Notes: generated by a model from the letters alone, not told the origin. A stretch of DNA of 64,000 bases from Amborella trichopoda (GCF_000471905.2 NW_006500356.1:3031601-3095600); one strand, 5' to 3'. Shown: positions 12,369 through 36,720, numbered from the stretch's first letter. Program-made: numbers and translations.

Positions 12369-12612
12369 TGGAGTAAAATTTGAGAAGATCCTTTGAGAGG
12401 AAGAAATAAGTTGATAGCAGAAACTTAGGGTACTTTTGCTTCACAATAGGAACTAAAACCCTGAAATACTTTCATATGTATCAAAATACCATCTTGAAGT
12501 AAAATTTTGAAAGTTCCTTGAGAAGGAAGAAATAATTTGATAGCAGAAATGCAGGGTGCTTTTGGTTCATAATAGGAAGCATAACACTGCAAGTACTTTC
12601 ATATGTATGAAA
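12369..12612 (+). repeat. diverged tandem duplication, period about 127 bp
   Basis: Two copies begin at about 12369 and 12496. They share gagtaaaatt-ga-a...gaggaagaaataa-ttgatagcagaaa...actttcatatgtat, with roughly one mismatch in eight by eye. Confidence 0.8.
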
Positions 12613-14646
12613 ACACAACAGGTGGAATTGAAAATACGATTACTAGGGTTGTAAAAAGTTGGGTATTGAGCATAAATACAATACGTATTTTTTTCAGTAG
12701 CTTGTACAGGATGGAATCTATAGCTTTGATTTTTGTACACTCATGGCACCATCTAGAGATAGTACCACAAGCCTTGAAAATCCCTTCTCTTATTAGCAAG
12801 TTAGAAATATGATTTTCAGCGTGCCAGGAGGGAAAGGCACTGGCAGTATATGGGGTTCTGGTGCCTTTCGTTCAAGAGTTTTAGTGAACTTACCAAGATA
12901 TCATACAGGTTTTTTTATCTTTTTTTTGTGAGAACAATCTAGATGGATTTTAACTATCAATTCAATTGCATTACACTTACTACCTCAGCCGGAGGCACAA
13001 CAGATACCAAGAACTTTGGATGTTTTATGCTTAGTGGGGAGATGATTATCATGCCTATAAAAGATTAGAGGTGGTGCCTTCAATTATCAGCCTTTGTCAA
13101 GGAGGTTTTGTCAGGGGTAGAAAGGGTAGAAAAACTTTGAATTAGCTTTTAGTGGCTATGTAGTTGATTCAAGTCATGATCCAATTGAGGCAGAAGTAGA
13201 TGTCACTTTAAATGGGATGTTATATGGGCGCTTAAAATGGGATGTTATATATTTTATGTTAAAGGTTTGGTTTAGTTAACAAATTGCTTATTGCATTAGG
13301 CCATGCATATATACTGCTTGTTTATCGATTTCATGTATTGGCACTCCTAAAATCCTTGGATGCTATTGCCAAGAAAAGATAGGACACAAGCTGGATCAGA
13401 GGTTTGTTCCTGAGTGCATGAATGTAACATTTTCTATGAAATACTTGGGCCCAACCCTTAGTGTGGGCCTAACTTGGAGAGGGAAAAAAAGAAGAAGAAA
13501 GGATGCCCTTTAGGATAAGGAAATTTTTAAGACCATGAGGAGATAAAGTTGGAAAGGCAGGTTCTCTCATTTGGCGGTGAATCATGCTTTTTGAAGTGAT
13601 CTCTCCTAATACGCTGGTATTTTAAGATGGTTCAAATTGCCTTTGCCCAATTTGGTTCATGGTACTTTGGATTGCCTACAGATATAATTTCTGTGCAGTG
13701 GGGGTGGCAAGCAAGAAGTTTCATTGTGCTAATCAAATGAAAATTTGTTGACCCTTCAATTACGTAAATTTGAGTACAGGGATATCGTGAACAAGGCAGT
13801 ATTCTCTAAATGGTTGTGGCCTGATTATACAAAACCGAAAGTGCACATGATCATGTTACCATCAGTAAAATATAGAGGGTTGACATTTGAAATGGGATAT
13901 GGAAGTGGCTTTGCAGGAGAACCTAATGAAGAATCACATTTCATTTGGGAGATGGAGTGGTGCAAAGGTTTTAAGGATAGATTGTTTGGTGAAAGTTTCG
14001 AGTAATCCGTTTCCTTGATCATGGAACGCGGAAAGTGGATTTCTTGATTAAGCTCTTTCCTTAGACATCCATTTGCTGAGTTGCATGATATCCTGATATC
14101 CTCAATTTCTCACTTAAAATTTCATGTTTAAGCTTACTAACATGTGCTACATTTTTTTTTTTTTACAGGTAGTGGGCATGTCTTTGAGCATTTGTTGATC
14201 TTTTGCAACATTATTCATGGGCAAGTACGTTGAATGCATTCAATGTGAATTGTGCAATGCATATATCTCTTCTTTGCCAGTGTAGGGTAACAGTAGTTGA
14301 CAATGGGAAGACACTAATGGTAAATAAGGAGAAAGAATAATTGCCTTGGGCATCACAAGACTTGCTCTGCGAAGGCTGAGGATCTAGGGTTTATAAGAGA
14401 GCCATTCGTTGTGATGAAGGCAAGGCCATCAAGTGCTACCGGGAATTGGGTCCATGAATCCATCCTAACTCCGAACAGACTAGAGAATTTTTGTGTTGTT
14501 CTTTTTCTTTCTTTTTGGTATTCTTTTAATGAAGAATATCTAAAAAGATTGCGAAATTCTTGTAATTTCTTTGAGAGAATTTGAGGAAATGGAAGTAATA
14601 CTTGTACTCTCTCTCTCTAGCAATGTTAACGGCTATCTCTTTAATA
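12613..14646. other. intergenic, no recognised gene
   Basis: The longest open stretch (13745-14005) has no ATG at its start and no recognisable domain. Its last part is acidic and aromatic-rich. I see no splice-site context that would place it in a known gene. Confidence 0.5.
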
Positions 14647-14920
14647 AAAAGGTGAGGTTTTTATATGGTGCTCACTGTATATTGTACAAGGGAGCATCTC
14701 GCATGTAGTTTTAGTGTTAGAAACCTTATGATGGCTTGAAAATCTATATTCAACTTTAATTATAAAATTTAAATTTTTAAAAATGGTAAATCTATAAACA
14801 CTAGAAAATTTTGAAAATAGCCGCATGAAATACATATTATAAGATGTACTATTTTTAAGATTTGAAATTCCTATTTCTTTTTATATCTATATATCTTGAT
14901 GTCAAGATGATTAACAGAAA
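14647..14920. mobile_element. degenerate MITE, family A (MULE-like)
   Basis: The internal sequence matches the family A consensus seen at 28161-28514 and 58742-59121: 'ctttaattataaaattt', an 'aagatgtacta-ttt' block and 'tatatcttgatgtcaagatgat'. The terminal repeats are eroded. It begins near 'aaaaaggtgaggttt'. Confidence 0.6.
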
Positions 14921-15672
14921 GATGATTAATAAAAAAGCTTCCCAACTTCGAAACACTCATTTTTATTGGATTTTTGAAAGGCACTTTGCTTGCAACTTTA
15001 TATAAACGTCTACATTAATTGAATATAGAAGTCATGTAGAACAGGCGGACTGTACACTTAAAAGCATATAAAAATAAAAATGAAAGGACAAATGCAAGTA
15101 CAACTGGAACCAATAAAAAAGAGAAAACAAAGAAAACTGCTCCTCCACGTTACTGAGTCGGTCTCAGAAAGTGTAATGGTTGCCTGTACTCTCTCCCTCT
15201 TTTTGCCAGAGTGTCCGCGACTTTATCATTTTTACTAGAACTTTAACGTGGATCAATTGCTTGATCAAGAATGGCAGGTTTTTTAATTTTTATAGTTTCA
15301 TAAGTTAGTATTTGTATGATTGTAATTAATCGTTTTGGTCCATCAATACTTATTATTCATCATTTTTATAATACTCATCCTATAATTGATATCCATATTA
15401 TTAAGAATATAATAATATTATTCTTATATTGTACTAATTATTAAATTAATTACACAAACAATTATAATAATATTTACACATTATGTAAATTTTACAAACC
15501 TATGCATTTATAAGGATATATTATTTCACCTAACAGATATTATTAATATGAGTATAAATATGTAGTAGTAATAATAATAGTAACATAATTATGTATTCCA
15601 TGTACATTTTCTTATTTTTGATTGATATCATAAATGTGACGAGTATATGTATATGAATAATAATAAAAAAAA

Positions 15673-16113
15673 AGCTAACAATAGCTGACCAGCTATAATG
15701 AATAGTAATATAAGTAGAATAGGAGCCGTCAGATCTTCATCATGCGGTTCAGAATGCATATCACTGTTTTAACTGTAATTATTTTTCTATAAATCGAATC
15801 ATAATGAAATTTTATACATATATACTAAAAATTAGGGCGCAAGCAATATTTCCCAAAATATAGAATAACTGAAATACCCCTAAAAAATGATGGGGTAATT
15901 TGGTCATTTAAAATTATTGAAAATACTTTTTTTATATTTTTATATGGTGCGTAATAGTGTTAGGTATATACACCCAAAATTTCATATTAATCAGATTTAT
16001 ATAAAAAAATTAAAATTAAAATAGTGATGTGCATTCTGAACCGCATGATGAAGATCTATTGGCTCTCATTCTACCTATATACTATTCATTATAGCTGGCT
16101 AGTTGTTGTAAGG
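15673..16113. mobile_element. foldback MITE, family B, about 90-bp terminal inverted repeats
   Basis: The left arm (15673-15770) and the reverse complement of the right arm (16021-16113) share 'ccagctataatgaatagta', 'gtagaat-ggagcc' and 'agatcttcatcatgcggttc' followed by 'agaatgca-atcact'. The centre contains 'gaaataccccta...ggggtaatttggtcatt', a palindromic core also found in the elements at 36203-36720 and 41651-42089. No coding capacity. Confidence 0.85.
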
Positions 16114-19100
16114 TTTACCCAAATAACAATAATTATACTTAGATAGTAAAAAAAAAAATATTGAAACATTTTTATTACAATTTTATCATAATAAAATTAA
16201 TATAATACTTCATTTATATAACAACATTACCTATAGTTTTATTAGTAGTGAATATGATTATTGTGGAGCACTTCTAGAATTTAACTAAATATTATTAATC
16301 TATTTTAATATTATAATGACAACTATATAAATACATATAGAACTAAATATGTTATTACAATGTAATTTACCAATAATTTTTAAATTATTATAATTACTTT
16401 TTACAATGATTTATAGTAATAAAAATAGCAATAATGTTCAAAATTATGGTATATATAATATTGAAATAATAGAAGGCATGTAATATTAATTATTTTATAC
16501 TTGAAATACTTATATTGGTAAAAGAAAATAATAAAATTATTATTCCTTCTCTATTTTTCTTTTAATACTTACTCATAAGTAAATAATATATTTACTAATA
16601 CAAGTAACGATAATTTAATTTAAATTAGTAAATCTATTTGTAAATACAGAAACATCACAAACATAATGATAATTAACCGTAAACACAATTTGTAAGAATA
16701 TAAATTACCTAGAAAACAATTATATTTAGAAAAATAATTACCTCAAAATGCAAGTTACCTTTTAATAATTAAAACTAGTAAATGAAAAATATAATTTCTT
16801 CTCGAGTTTTTTTATTCATTTCTATTTTTTTATTTATATTTTCTATCTATACTTTTATGCAATTTCCAAAATCCAAACCTAAATTGAACAAAAGGAAAAA
16901 AGAAAAAAAAAAAAAAAAAAAGGAAAAAGGTCTTTGCTACTATGAAAGGCAGAAAAATAAGCAATACTAACACTATTATCAATTTTAATTGCATATCTTA
17001 TTGTGATTTATTTGTTATATGGATCATGGCATATTTTTGTATTTTTTTCTAAGTTTTTAATATAATATTTATTTACAAAAAATATATATTTAATCATATA
17101 GTTAAAATTTTTAATTATTTTATAAAATATACAAGTGAAAATATAAAAAATATAAAACAGAAAAATAGTTAACCAAAAATATATATTATATAGTTTAATA
17201 ATATATTATTATATAAAAAAGAAAACATTAATATTTATATCGATAATTACAAAAATAAAATATAATTCCTTCTTTGTTTTTCTTTTTGGCGTTTGAAATT
17301 TTTTAATTTCTAGAATAATATTTACTTATGTGTAAATAGTATATTTACTACTATACTAAAATAGTTTCATTTACATTAGTGAATAATATAAAATACAAAG
17401 AAATAAAATAAAATAATAATTAACCGTAAGTATAAATTACGTAGGTAACTAGCAAAATTGAAAATCATAGTTTGCAAGTCAAGGAAGATCAATATATCGG
17501 CTCATCATAAAACGAAAATAAATTGTTTTTATTTAAAAAAGTCAGATGTAAAAATCGGGTAAAAAATATGGATCGGTAGAAATACTTTACGTAAATATAT
17601 CGCAAATATATCAGACTAGGTTCAAAAAAGCAGAGTGAAAAAAATAGATATGTTTAAAATAAAATTAAGTATAAATTAAAATATAATTAAATAAAAAAAT
17701 ACAAGTTGCTAAATATACCACATGAATTTTCTCATTAAATGCTTTAACAAAAATTACACATACTTAATACATAATACATAAAAAAAAAGGAGAAAGGCAA
17801 TGTGACATAAGTAGAATTTAGTTAACTATATCCAGTTATCTTTCCAACACGTCCCCTTATAACTCGATGGGAAGTTATATATACATTTTTCTTTCTTGGT
17901 TAGCAATAAAAGACAAGGAGCAGACCAAGAAGAAACAAAGAGAACAAAAGACGAACATTAAGCAGAATGCAAAGAACAAACATTAAGCAGAGTGAGATAG
18001 AAATAATCCAAAATTTTGAGTCATGAATTAGGTTTGGGGATTGATTCTAATCCGTTTTTTTTTTTTTAAGTTTTTGTTTTAGGGATTTAAGATTTTGTAT
18101 AAATTTTGATAATCTAGGTTGTTGAGCCCTAATTTCGATAGATTTTTTAGCGGAATTTTGTCAAGTCAAAAGTTAGGGATTTTTTATTCAATGGTTTTTA
18201 TGGTATCGTATTCTAATTTGATTCAATAGATTTGATCATAAACTCCAAGATAATAAAATCTAACAATACATTTGGGATAAAAACTTCTTTTTTAGGGAAT
18301 TATTTTTTAAATAATACACTTTTTAGAAAGTATGAAAATAACAGTTACATTCAAAAAAAAAAAGGTAAAAAAAGAAAAGTTTTTTTGGATTGTTTTTTTT
18401 CCATAAAGATCAATAAGCCACGTTTTAAATATGGTTTTTGCTAAGAGACTCTTAAAGTGCTCAACATTTTTAGACACTTAGATATTTTATCCTATAGTAT
18501 AGTAATTTTTGTTTAGGAGTATTTTAAGTAATTAGTCAAGGGTAAACTAGAAATTTTTAATAGAAAAAAAAACATTTATTAACAATAGTGGACAATCACA
18601 TCATCAACATGGTATGTGACATCACCCACAATATGCATTATTTGCTTTTAACTACTAATAGAAGGTCACTATTTTCTAATAAAAATTTCCATTCTACCTT
18701 TCAAAATGACAAAAAAAAAAAATTGCTCTTATTTGAAAAATTTGTATTATAATTCAAGGGTATTTTAGTGTCAAAAAATATCGAGCACTTTAGGGTCGCT
18801 TGGTACCTGGAAATCTATTATATGACAATCGATTATGATGAAATATGACATTTTCACTATTTGAGTACACTTTATAGAAAAAAAATGAAAAGAGATTATC
18901 CAAAAAATCATGAAACACATTACTCGAGATGAAAAGTGAAAAATCTAAATAGGGCTTAACGAGTAATCTTTATAAATCTTCACATGAAACACATTACTTG
19001 CGGTGAAAGATGTAGCTTAATAAAATTCCAACTCGACTATTCGGTTTTGCATAAATGCTCTTTCCCTATCGGTTTGCATAGGTGCTCTCTCTCTCAAACC

Positions 19101-20521
19101 TTAATAATTGGTTTACATAAGGTGTTTCTTCTCTCTTGAAGCCCCTTCTTTTCATGTCTCTCTCTTGAATCCCCTTTTTCTCATATATATATTTTTTAAG
19201 TTCTTTTATTTTTAAGCCCCTTCATCTCATCTGGATTTATTTCTTTTTTTTAAGCCCTTTACTCTCTCTTATGTACTTTTTCTATTTTCCCTATGTCTTT
19301 AAAATATCCATTCTCCTAAGCATATCTAATTCTCTTATCTGTACTTTTTCTGTTGATTTGGATTTTTTTCTTTTTTTCAAACCCTTCACTCTCTCTCATA
19401 TGTACTTTTTTTATTCAGTCTCTTTTTAGGATATCCATTCTCCATACCATATCTAACTCTCTCATCTGTGCTTTTTCCATTCCCTCCTTCTTAGTATATT
19501 CATTATCCTTAGCATATTCACATAGCACAATTATAATAAAAAACTTCACCCAACATAGTAAATTATACAACATAATTATAATAAAAAATTTCACCCAACA
19601 TAATCCTCATAAGATATCAATAAAAGCTCAATTATAATAAAAAATTTCACTCAACATAATCCTCATAAAATATCAGTAAAAGCTCAATTGAAATAAGATA
19701 ATTATTTAGTTTCCTCCAATATCTAAAAAATTTCTATTGCAAATACCGAACTTTCTAGTTTACTAATCAAACTTTTTACCATTTTTTAACTTGTACCATA
19801 AACATTTTTAATTTGGTATCATAAATTTATTGTTTATTTGAAATTATATAGATAGACATTTGAAAAACTTATATAAAAAAATAAATAAAAATAAGGCTTA
19901 TCACAATAAAAATATATTATTTCAATCATTTTATTCCAATAACTTATTATGTTGAAACTAAAGGCTAATCATGTTAGAAGACATGTGATTCCATGTAAGT
20001 ACCAAATGCATGCAAAATAAGTAAGAAATTGTGTGATAATGACTTTAAAATGATACAAGTTATTATTAGAAATTTTTTTTGGAATGGTGATGATGTTATT
20101 ATTAGAAAATATTTTTTGAATGATGAAGATGTTATTATTATAAAATATTTTTAGAATGATGTGACGTTTACTTTAATTCCGCATTTCAATAGAATTTTGT
20201 GACCCCAAAAAAAAAAAATGATAGTTTATAGACAAGTGCTGCTAAAACGTTGGTAATGCATTTTTCATATTACTTTTTGGGTGGTCTTTAGATGCAACCT
20301 CAGATATACATAGCTATTGTTTGGCTATGTGTGGATATTTTCATATTTTTTACAAACAATATATTTCCAGGTATCCAGACAGAAAAACCTTTTAAACATA
20401 TACTCATAAATAATGTATTACGTCAGTAATATATTTTTGGGTATCCAAACGGGACAACCTTTAAACATATACATGAAAAAACAGCTTTAAACATATTTCA
20501 CGTCTTACTTATACTTAAGAG
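16114..20521. other. long AT-rich intergenic stretch, no gene seen
   Basis: Very AT-rich sequence without recognisable coding similarity. Visible structure: a short direct repeat 'acattaagcaga' near 17955-17990; a pyrimidine-rich strand at about 19070-19500 (ctctctctt, aagcccctt units); a 56-bp tandem repeat at 19574-19692; and a duplicated 'ggtatccaaacgg-a-aacct' segment at about 20370-20465. Confidence 0.6.
19574..19692 (+). repeat. 56-bp tandem repeat, 2 copies
   Basis: aattataataaaaaatttca followed by c-caacataatcctcataa and -atatca-taaaagctc is repeated at 19574 and 19630, with a partial copy just upstream (19530-19560). Confidence 0.85.
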
Positions 20522-22305
20522 CATTGTTTAGCAGAAAATCGGGAACCGCCCGGTTCTAGAACAGAACCGCCGGTTCAGCCCGGTTCCTGTGCAACACGCA
20601 CGTGCACGCATGCTCACCTCATGTATGCCTCCCACACGTTTCTATACACATAATAAAATTTCTATTACACATGACTTTATAGAGACCAAAGCAATACTCA
20701 TCCTTCAATGTGGGATAATTCCCACAAAAAATCATTAAAGCAAGATGATTGAATATATATTATTATAGATGCTAATAAAATCACATGTAGTGATAGGGCC
20801 ATGTTGGTTGACAACATTGATTTTTGGGTGTATGACTTGAGTTCGAACCCCCACAGTGAACACCAACAAATATTTTGAGTTTGAACCCCTTATTGCACCA
20901 CAAATTTTTTATTTTTTTGAGTTCGAACCCCTTAGCGCACAACCAAAAAATACAAAAAAAAAATTTGTTGTAAAAAAAAATAAACAAAGGCAGAAAATAC
21001 TGTTGTAAAAAAAATAGAAAAAATATAAAATAAAAGGCTTTTTAAGATAAAGATAAAAAAAAGAATATAATATTTTTTATTTTTTGTAAAAAAAATGCAA
21101 TTTGTTGTCAGAAAAAAAAACAAAGGCAGAAAATATTGTTGTAAAAAAATAGAAAAAATATAAAATAAAAGGCTTTTTAAGATAAAGATAAAAAAGATAA
21201 CAAGTATTTCTTGCAAAAAAAAAAAAACAAAAAGGCATAAAAAAATAAAATGTACTTTGGCAGTATCTTTTTTTTATTTTTCTTGTAAAAAAAAATAAAA
21301 AAGTAATACAACAAGCAAGAAAAAAATGTAGTACAACATCTTATTCTTTTGTCAAAAAAAAAAAACGAAGATAATCAACAAATATCATATTTTTCTTGTA
21401 AAAAAAAAAAAAAGATAACATAATAAGTATTTATATTCAAAAAAATAAAAGGTATTTTTTAATACAACCTAGGAATAAATGGCCTAATTATATTTTTTAT
21501 TTTTATAACATGATGGTCTTTAACATAAAATTAGTAATATTAATTTAAAGATAGGATTCATACAATGAGGCCATTTGAAATCTCTCTTTCTGCTAACAAA
21601 CTTTTCTACTAATTTATTCTAGAAACCTAAAAAATTAAAAAAACTTGGTACGCATTCTAATAATTTCTATATTGATAACCAAATATTTTATTTTATTTAT
21701 TATTTTTGTATTATAAATCATGTTGTATACTATTTTTCTTACAGTTGTCAATAATACATTTTAAATTAGATGATATTATAAAATATTTTGGATTTGTTAT
21801 TATTTATATAATAAAATAATTATAAAATATTGTTGGTATATAATATTATAATTAGTTAGGTTGTAATAATTTGGGTTTTTTTAACGGATTAGGGTTTTCC
21901 GCCAATTCGAGATTTTAGTGGCCAAATTTTCATCGATTTAGTCAACTCTTTATTATAGTCCATATATGATTAGATAATTAATCTATGATATAATTAATCC
22001 ATGATAATTCTATGATTTATTTTGTGTGATGTAAATTTAATGGTCAACATAAGTTTATACAGGGAAAGAGAATCTCAATATTCATAAATTGATAAAAAAA
22101 ATAAAAGTTAATAATGTAGTACCCTCATTTCTCATTGGATTCCTAAAAAACAATATTTATAATAAATTTTAATATTTTTTTCGAATTTTTTTGAAACTTT
22201 AATCTTACCGATTCAACCGATTCCTGATCCGAATCGCCTATTCACATATCCGAATCAGTTTTTAAGGTACCTTATCCAGATCAACCGATCCGCTTTTTGA
22301 AACAA
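20522..22305. mobile_element. candidate hAT-like element with CCGGTTC/GATCCG-rich ends
   Basis: The left end (CATTGTTTAGCAGAAAATCGGG, then repeated CCGGTTC) and the reverse complement of the right end (tATTGTTTCAAAAAGCGGATCGG) are similar. They resemble the ends of the 7936-9110 and 54665-56307 elements in base composition. The interior is A-rich with a 136-bp direct repeat (20963-21053 and 21101-21191) and three 'gttcgaacccc'-type B-box-like strings at 20838-20935. No target-site duplication was found and no transposase is encoded, so this call is tentative. Confidence 0.35.
20963..21191 (+). repeat. direct repeat, period about 136 bp, A-rich
   Basis: caaaggcagaaaata-tgttg, a poly-A run, then aatataaaataaaaggcttt and ttaagataaagataaaa occurs twice, starting at about 20985 and 21121. 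Confidence 0.85.
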
Positions 22306-22309
22306 TAGA

Positions 22310-22624
22310 TATTAGCGGTAATGTATTACGCGAGGTTTACACCCAGTCTAGCCTAACAAAACCCATTAAAGTAACATATTCGTTAAAAACCGCTTTTTTC
22401 ATAAAGATAAATAAGACGCCTTTTAAAAGTTTAGGCGATAAAAACGCGTATTTTTGTCGATCGTTTCACAATATCGCATTTTTAAACGCCGTATTTTTTT
22501 AGAACTCGCGTTTTAACCGCCGACTTGCTAACTATACCATAAACCTAGTTTGGACCTTTAGAAAGAAGTTGGGAAGTAATTACGTGATCGCCCTCCGTTT
22601 TGGCGGTTCTCGTCTCTATAAAAG
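22310..22624 (+). promoter_or_regulatory. NRPB2 promoter region with TATA box, CpG-rich
   Basis: TATAAAAG at 22617-22624 is a good plant TATA box on the strand of NRPB2, so transcription probably starts about 30 bases further on (near 22650). The preceding 300 bp carry around twenty CpG dinucleotides (cgcgagg, aacgcgta, gtcgatcgt, aacgccgta, ctcgcg, accgccgac) in an otherwise CpG-poor AT-rich landscape, consistent with an unmethylated housekeeping promoter. The TATA box lies about 840 bases upstream of the start codon, which implies a long leader, possibly with a leader intron. Confidence 0.55.
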
Positions 22625-22816
22625 GAAGAATGTGCTTCAGGTACGAGGGCTTTTGAGAAGCTTCACAAAATGGAAGACTTCGGCTTTTGAGCACCCTCAC
22701 AAAAACGAAATTCAGATCGATACTTCGTTCGAATCCACCATTACAGAACTTCTAGATTGGGTTTTACAGTGTTTTATAGTTTTGGTGCTGCACCGGTTTA
22801 AGAAGTAGGGTCTGGA

Positions 22817-23324
22817 TTATCCGAAGGATAAGGGTTTTCAGGAATCCATTACTGTATTTCAGGTGACCTAGAGTTCTAAAACGATCAGTGTGAGATATAC
22901 CAACGAATTGCAACTTTCCAGTGTTACATTAAGGTCATTTGAGGGACTAGGGCATCATCTGTATTTTGGAGATTATATCCATGTAGAGAAGTGGTTTTGG
23001 TGCATTCCATCGGGAAACTAATTGTAAAAAGTGAACTGATTTTTAATTCAAGGTCTTGAAATCTCTTTGATTATCCGAAGGATAAGGGTTTTCCGGAATC
23101 CATTACTGTATTTCAGGTGACCTAGAGTTCTAAAACGATCAGTGTGAGATATACCAACGAATTGCAACTTTCCAGTGTTACATTAAGGTCATTTGAGGGA
23201 CTAGGGCATCATCTGTATTTTGGAGATTATATCCATGTAGAGAAGTGGTTTTGGTGCATTCCATCGGGAAAATAATTGTAAAAAGTGAACTGATTTTTAA
23301 TTCAAGGTCTTGAAATCTCTTTGA
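22817..23324 (+). repeat. 254-bp tandem duplication in the NRPB2 5' leader
   Basis: 22817-23070 and 23071-23324 are head-to-tail copies of 254 bp. By eye they differ at only two positions (ttttcagg versus ttttccgg, and gggaaacta versus gggaaaata), so this is a recent event. It lies between the presumed TATA box and the start codon and would be transcribed or be part of a leader intron. Confidence 0.9.
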
Positions 23325-23455
23325 AATTCAATCCCTGAAATGCAGGGGTTTTGATTCAAAATTCAAAACTCCAGGTAAACCAGAGTTTCTTCAGAGAAAG
23401 CCCCTTCAAATTAAGTTATTTGTCAAAGGAATTTCATATCGTTTTTTGAGGAAAG

Positions 23456-34366
<10,911 letters not shown>

Positions 34367-35870
34367 TGCAAGCTTATATGGCTAATTAGCCCACGTTATA
34401 AGAGAATGGGATGTCATATGAAACTGTTCTCTCTCTTCCAAAGCCACTGCCTTCTCTTTATTGCTAAGTTAGAAGTTCACTTGAGAGAAGTTTTGTTATG
34501 GCAGAGGCCAGGATGCAGGATTCTCAGAGGTATTACATGTGATGTAATCAGAAAAGGAAAGAGGTTTCAAATCTAATATGTGGCGGCAGTTCAGAACTCA
34601 TGAAAGGCTTTTATGGCCTTCTTTTTGATATTGGTGGAAGTGGAAAACTCATAGGCAGGGATATTCATGGAGAGATTTTAGTTATATGCTTCACATTCTG
34701 AGCTTTCGTTATAATTCAGAGTCTGAGAGGTGATGATGTGTTCCTTCTTTTATTCAAGAGAAAACAGCTCTATTTATTTAGGATTTGGAGGATAATTATC
34801 ATGGTTAAATGTGGGATAACTTGAACTTGGAAGAGAGGACCAAAGGTTTAAGTTAACATTAGTTATGTACCTGTTTTGTTTTTTGGGTAAGTAATTATGT
34901 ATCTGTCTGGTAAGTTTATTAATCAAAGAAGAAGATGACTTCCTTGTATGATGTTTGGCAAGATGATGGAAGTCCATATGAATCATGTTCTTGTGAATTT
35001 CTTAATGAGGGATGGGCAATTTTGAGTTTAGATTTTTTATTTTATTTTTGTTTTTTCTTTCCCTGATTCGTCCAAAACCAGCGAAGGGCAACATATGAAT
35101 GAGTATGGTCATGTAAGCTTTTAATTTTTATTTTTTATCAAGCATGCGAAATTGAAAGTGAAGCTTACAAAAGTCGCGGCTCTCTCTTTTCATTCTCTCT
35201 ACGATATCATCTTTTTGAGATTATTTGTTGCTCAAAACCCTTTATTTTAGTAGCCCTTTTAATGTTATCAGAGTTCAAAGAATTGTCGAGACGGCCCGAA
35301 TGCTGACGTGGCTCAAGACCAAGCTGGTTCGCACTCAAAACTCCTAGTCGCCCGGGTTTTATGTACAAAACATGCTTTTGCATACTACTATGGTCTTGGC
35401 AATAAATGCGGGTTTGGTAATAAATATATTTTTGAAATATAATTTGATTTTAATATTTTAAAAAATATATAATCTTTAACATGGAAATCATGAATATGAT
35501 TTTTTTAAAAAAAATTAGAAATAATAATTATATTAAAAAAGCATTTATACTGTAAGTTAACACCTTGTTTTTAGATTGAACGCCTATTTGCATCAATCTT
35601 AAAGATAGATGCTTTATACCTTTGGATCGCAGATTGTAAAAATGCGGTCCAGTCTGCGTGAAACAATTTTTCTTTTTGGTTTTTTTTGGGTGAATCAATG
35701 GGGAGAGGGCCTTTATCCTAGGTACTTTTTTTTAACTAATAATGCACTTCTAGTTATTTGAACCCCCATTTTGGACCATTTTGGCACAAATCTATTCCTT
35801 AGCCCCAAAGATCATTTTTATTTTAAAGTTGCATTTAGGCGGGAGTTTTTTCATCAAGACATTGTTTTAT
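34367..35870 (+). other. NRPB2 3' UTR/flank and intergenic sequence; no gene seen
   Basis: The first several hundred bases presumably include the 3' UTR. I could not identify a canonical AATAAA close to the stop codon. No further gene or repeat is recognisable before the MITE at 35871. Confidence 0.5.
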
Positions 35871-36193
35871 GGAAAAAATTTATGCAAGTGTGGGGCTCTA
35901 AACAATTAAATTAGGGTGCATCTCAAAGATTTTACTAGAAGAGGTTGTTTTGATGCCCAATTATCCTCAACTTGTAATGCATTTTTGAACTATTAATTTT
36001 CAAGATTTTCAAGTTTTTATAGATCTGCTCGATCTACAATGTTTTTGACACTTTAAATTTTACAATTAGAGATAAAAATATATTTTAAAGCTATCGCAAA
36101 GATTTATAGTATTCAAACCACATTTCTTGACACTATTTGAATGTGCGCTTTATTTTGATTGTCTGGAGCCTCGGCTTTATACAAACCACGCCT
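35871..36193. mobile_element. MITE family A copy with 9-bp target duplication
   Basis: It starts GGAAAAAATTTATGC and ends ACAAACCACGCC, with '-ggggctctaaacaatt' and 'gattgtctggagcctcgg' near the ends. The flanks TTGTTTTAT (35862-35870) and TTATTTTAT (36194-36202) match at 8 of 9 positions, as expected for a Mutator-type insertion. Confidence 0.8.
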
Positions 36194-36202
36194 TTATTTT
36201 AT

Positions 36203-36720
36203 GGGAAAGCTTTATATGTTCCCCTTACAACATAGAAGTTCTATCCTCCCCCTACCATCCAGCCGTCCATTTTTTAGCAAGAGAGTCATTCACTGTTTGA
36301 TCTTAGATCCGACATCTCAAACTATTTTATTTTTAGTTTTTTTTAATAAAATTTTTCTGAATATTAAGTTTGGTACGTACCATCTTCTCATTGGGGCGCA
36401 CCTATAAAAAATATTAACAATATTTTTTCAATAAAATATAATGACCAAAATACCCCTTGAAATTTTCAAGGGTATTTTGGTCATTTTATTTTATTGAAAA
36501 TATTTTTTTATATATATTTTTCGTTAGTGCGAATTTAATAGAGGAATGGACGTCCAAAATTTAGTATTCAAATGGTTTATAGAAAAAAATTAAAAATAAA
36601 ACAGTGTAGAGACGTGACATTGTGATTGGGGCAATCTTAGCCCTTCTTTAAAAAATGGACTGTTGGATAAAAGGGAGGAAAGAAGTTCTATGTTGTAGGT
36701 GGAACATAGAAAGCTTTCTT
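36203..36720. mobile_element. foldback MITE, family B
   Basis: The left end 'ggaaagctttatatgttcc' then 'acaacatagaagttct' is inverted at the right end as 'agttctatgttgta-gtgga' and 'acatagaaagctttc'. The centre has a palindrome around 'gaccaaaataccccttgaaa' and its inverse. It abuts the preceding family A MITE and may reuse its target duplication (TTATTTTAT versus TTATTGCAT). Confidence 0.75.

Noticed and set aside
13745-14005. 86-codon open frame
   Set aside because: It starts with TTG, matches no family I know, and has no supporting exon context.
20838-20940. Possible tRNA genes or SINE B boxes (gttcgaacccc three times)
   Set aside because: No cloverleaf or spaced A box can be drawn, and the strings recur in an A-rich repeat. 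A SINE remains possible but is not supported.
22569-22808. 79-codon open frame upstream of NRPB2
   Set aside because: It overlaps the TATA box and leader of NRPB2 and runs into the tandem duplication. It has no recognisable domain.
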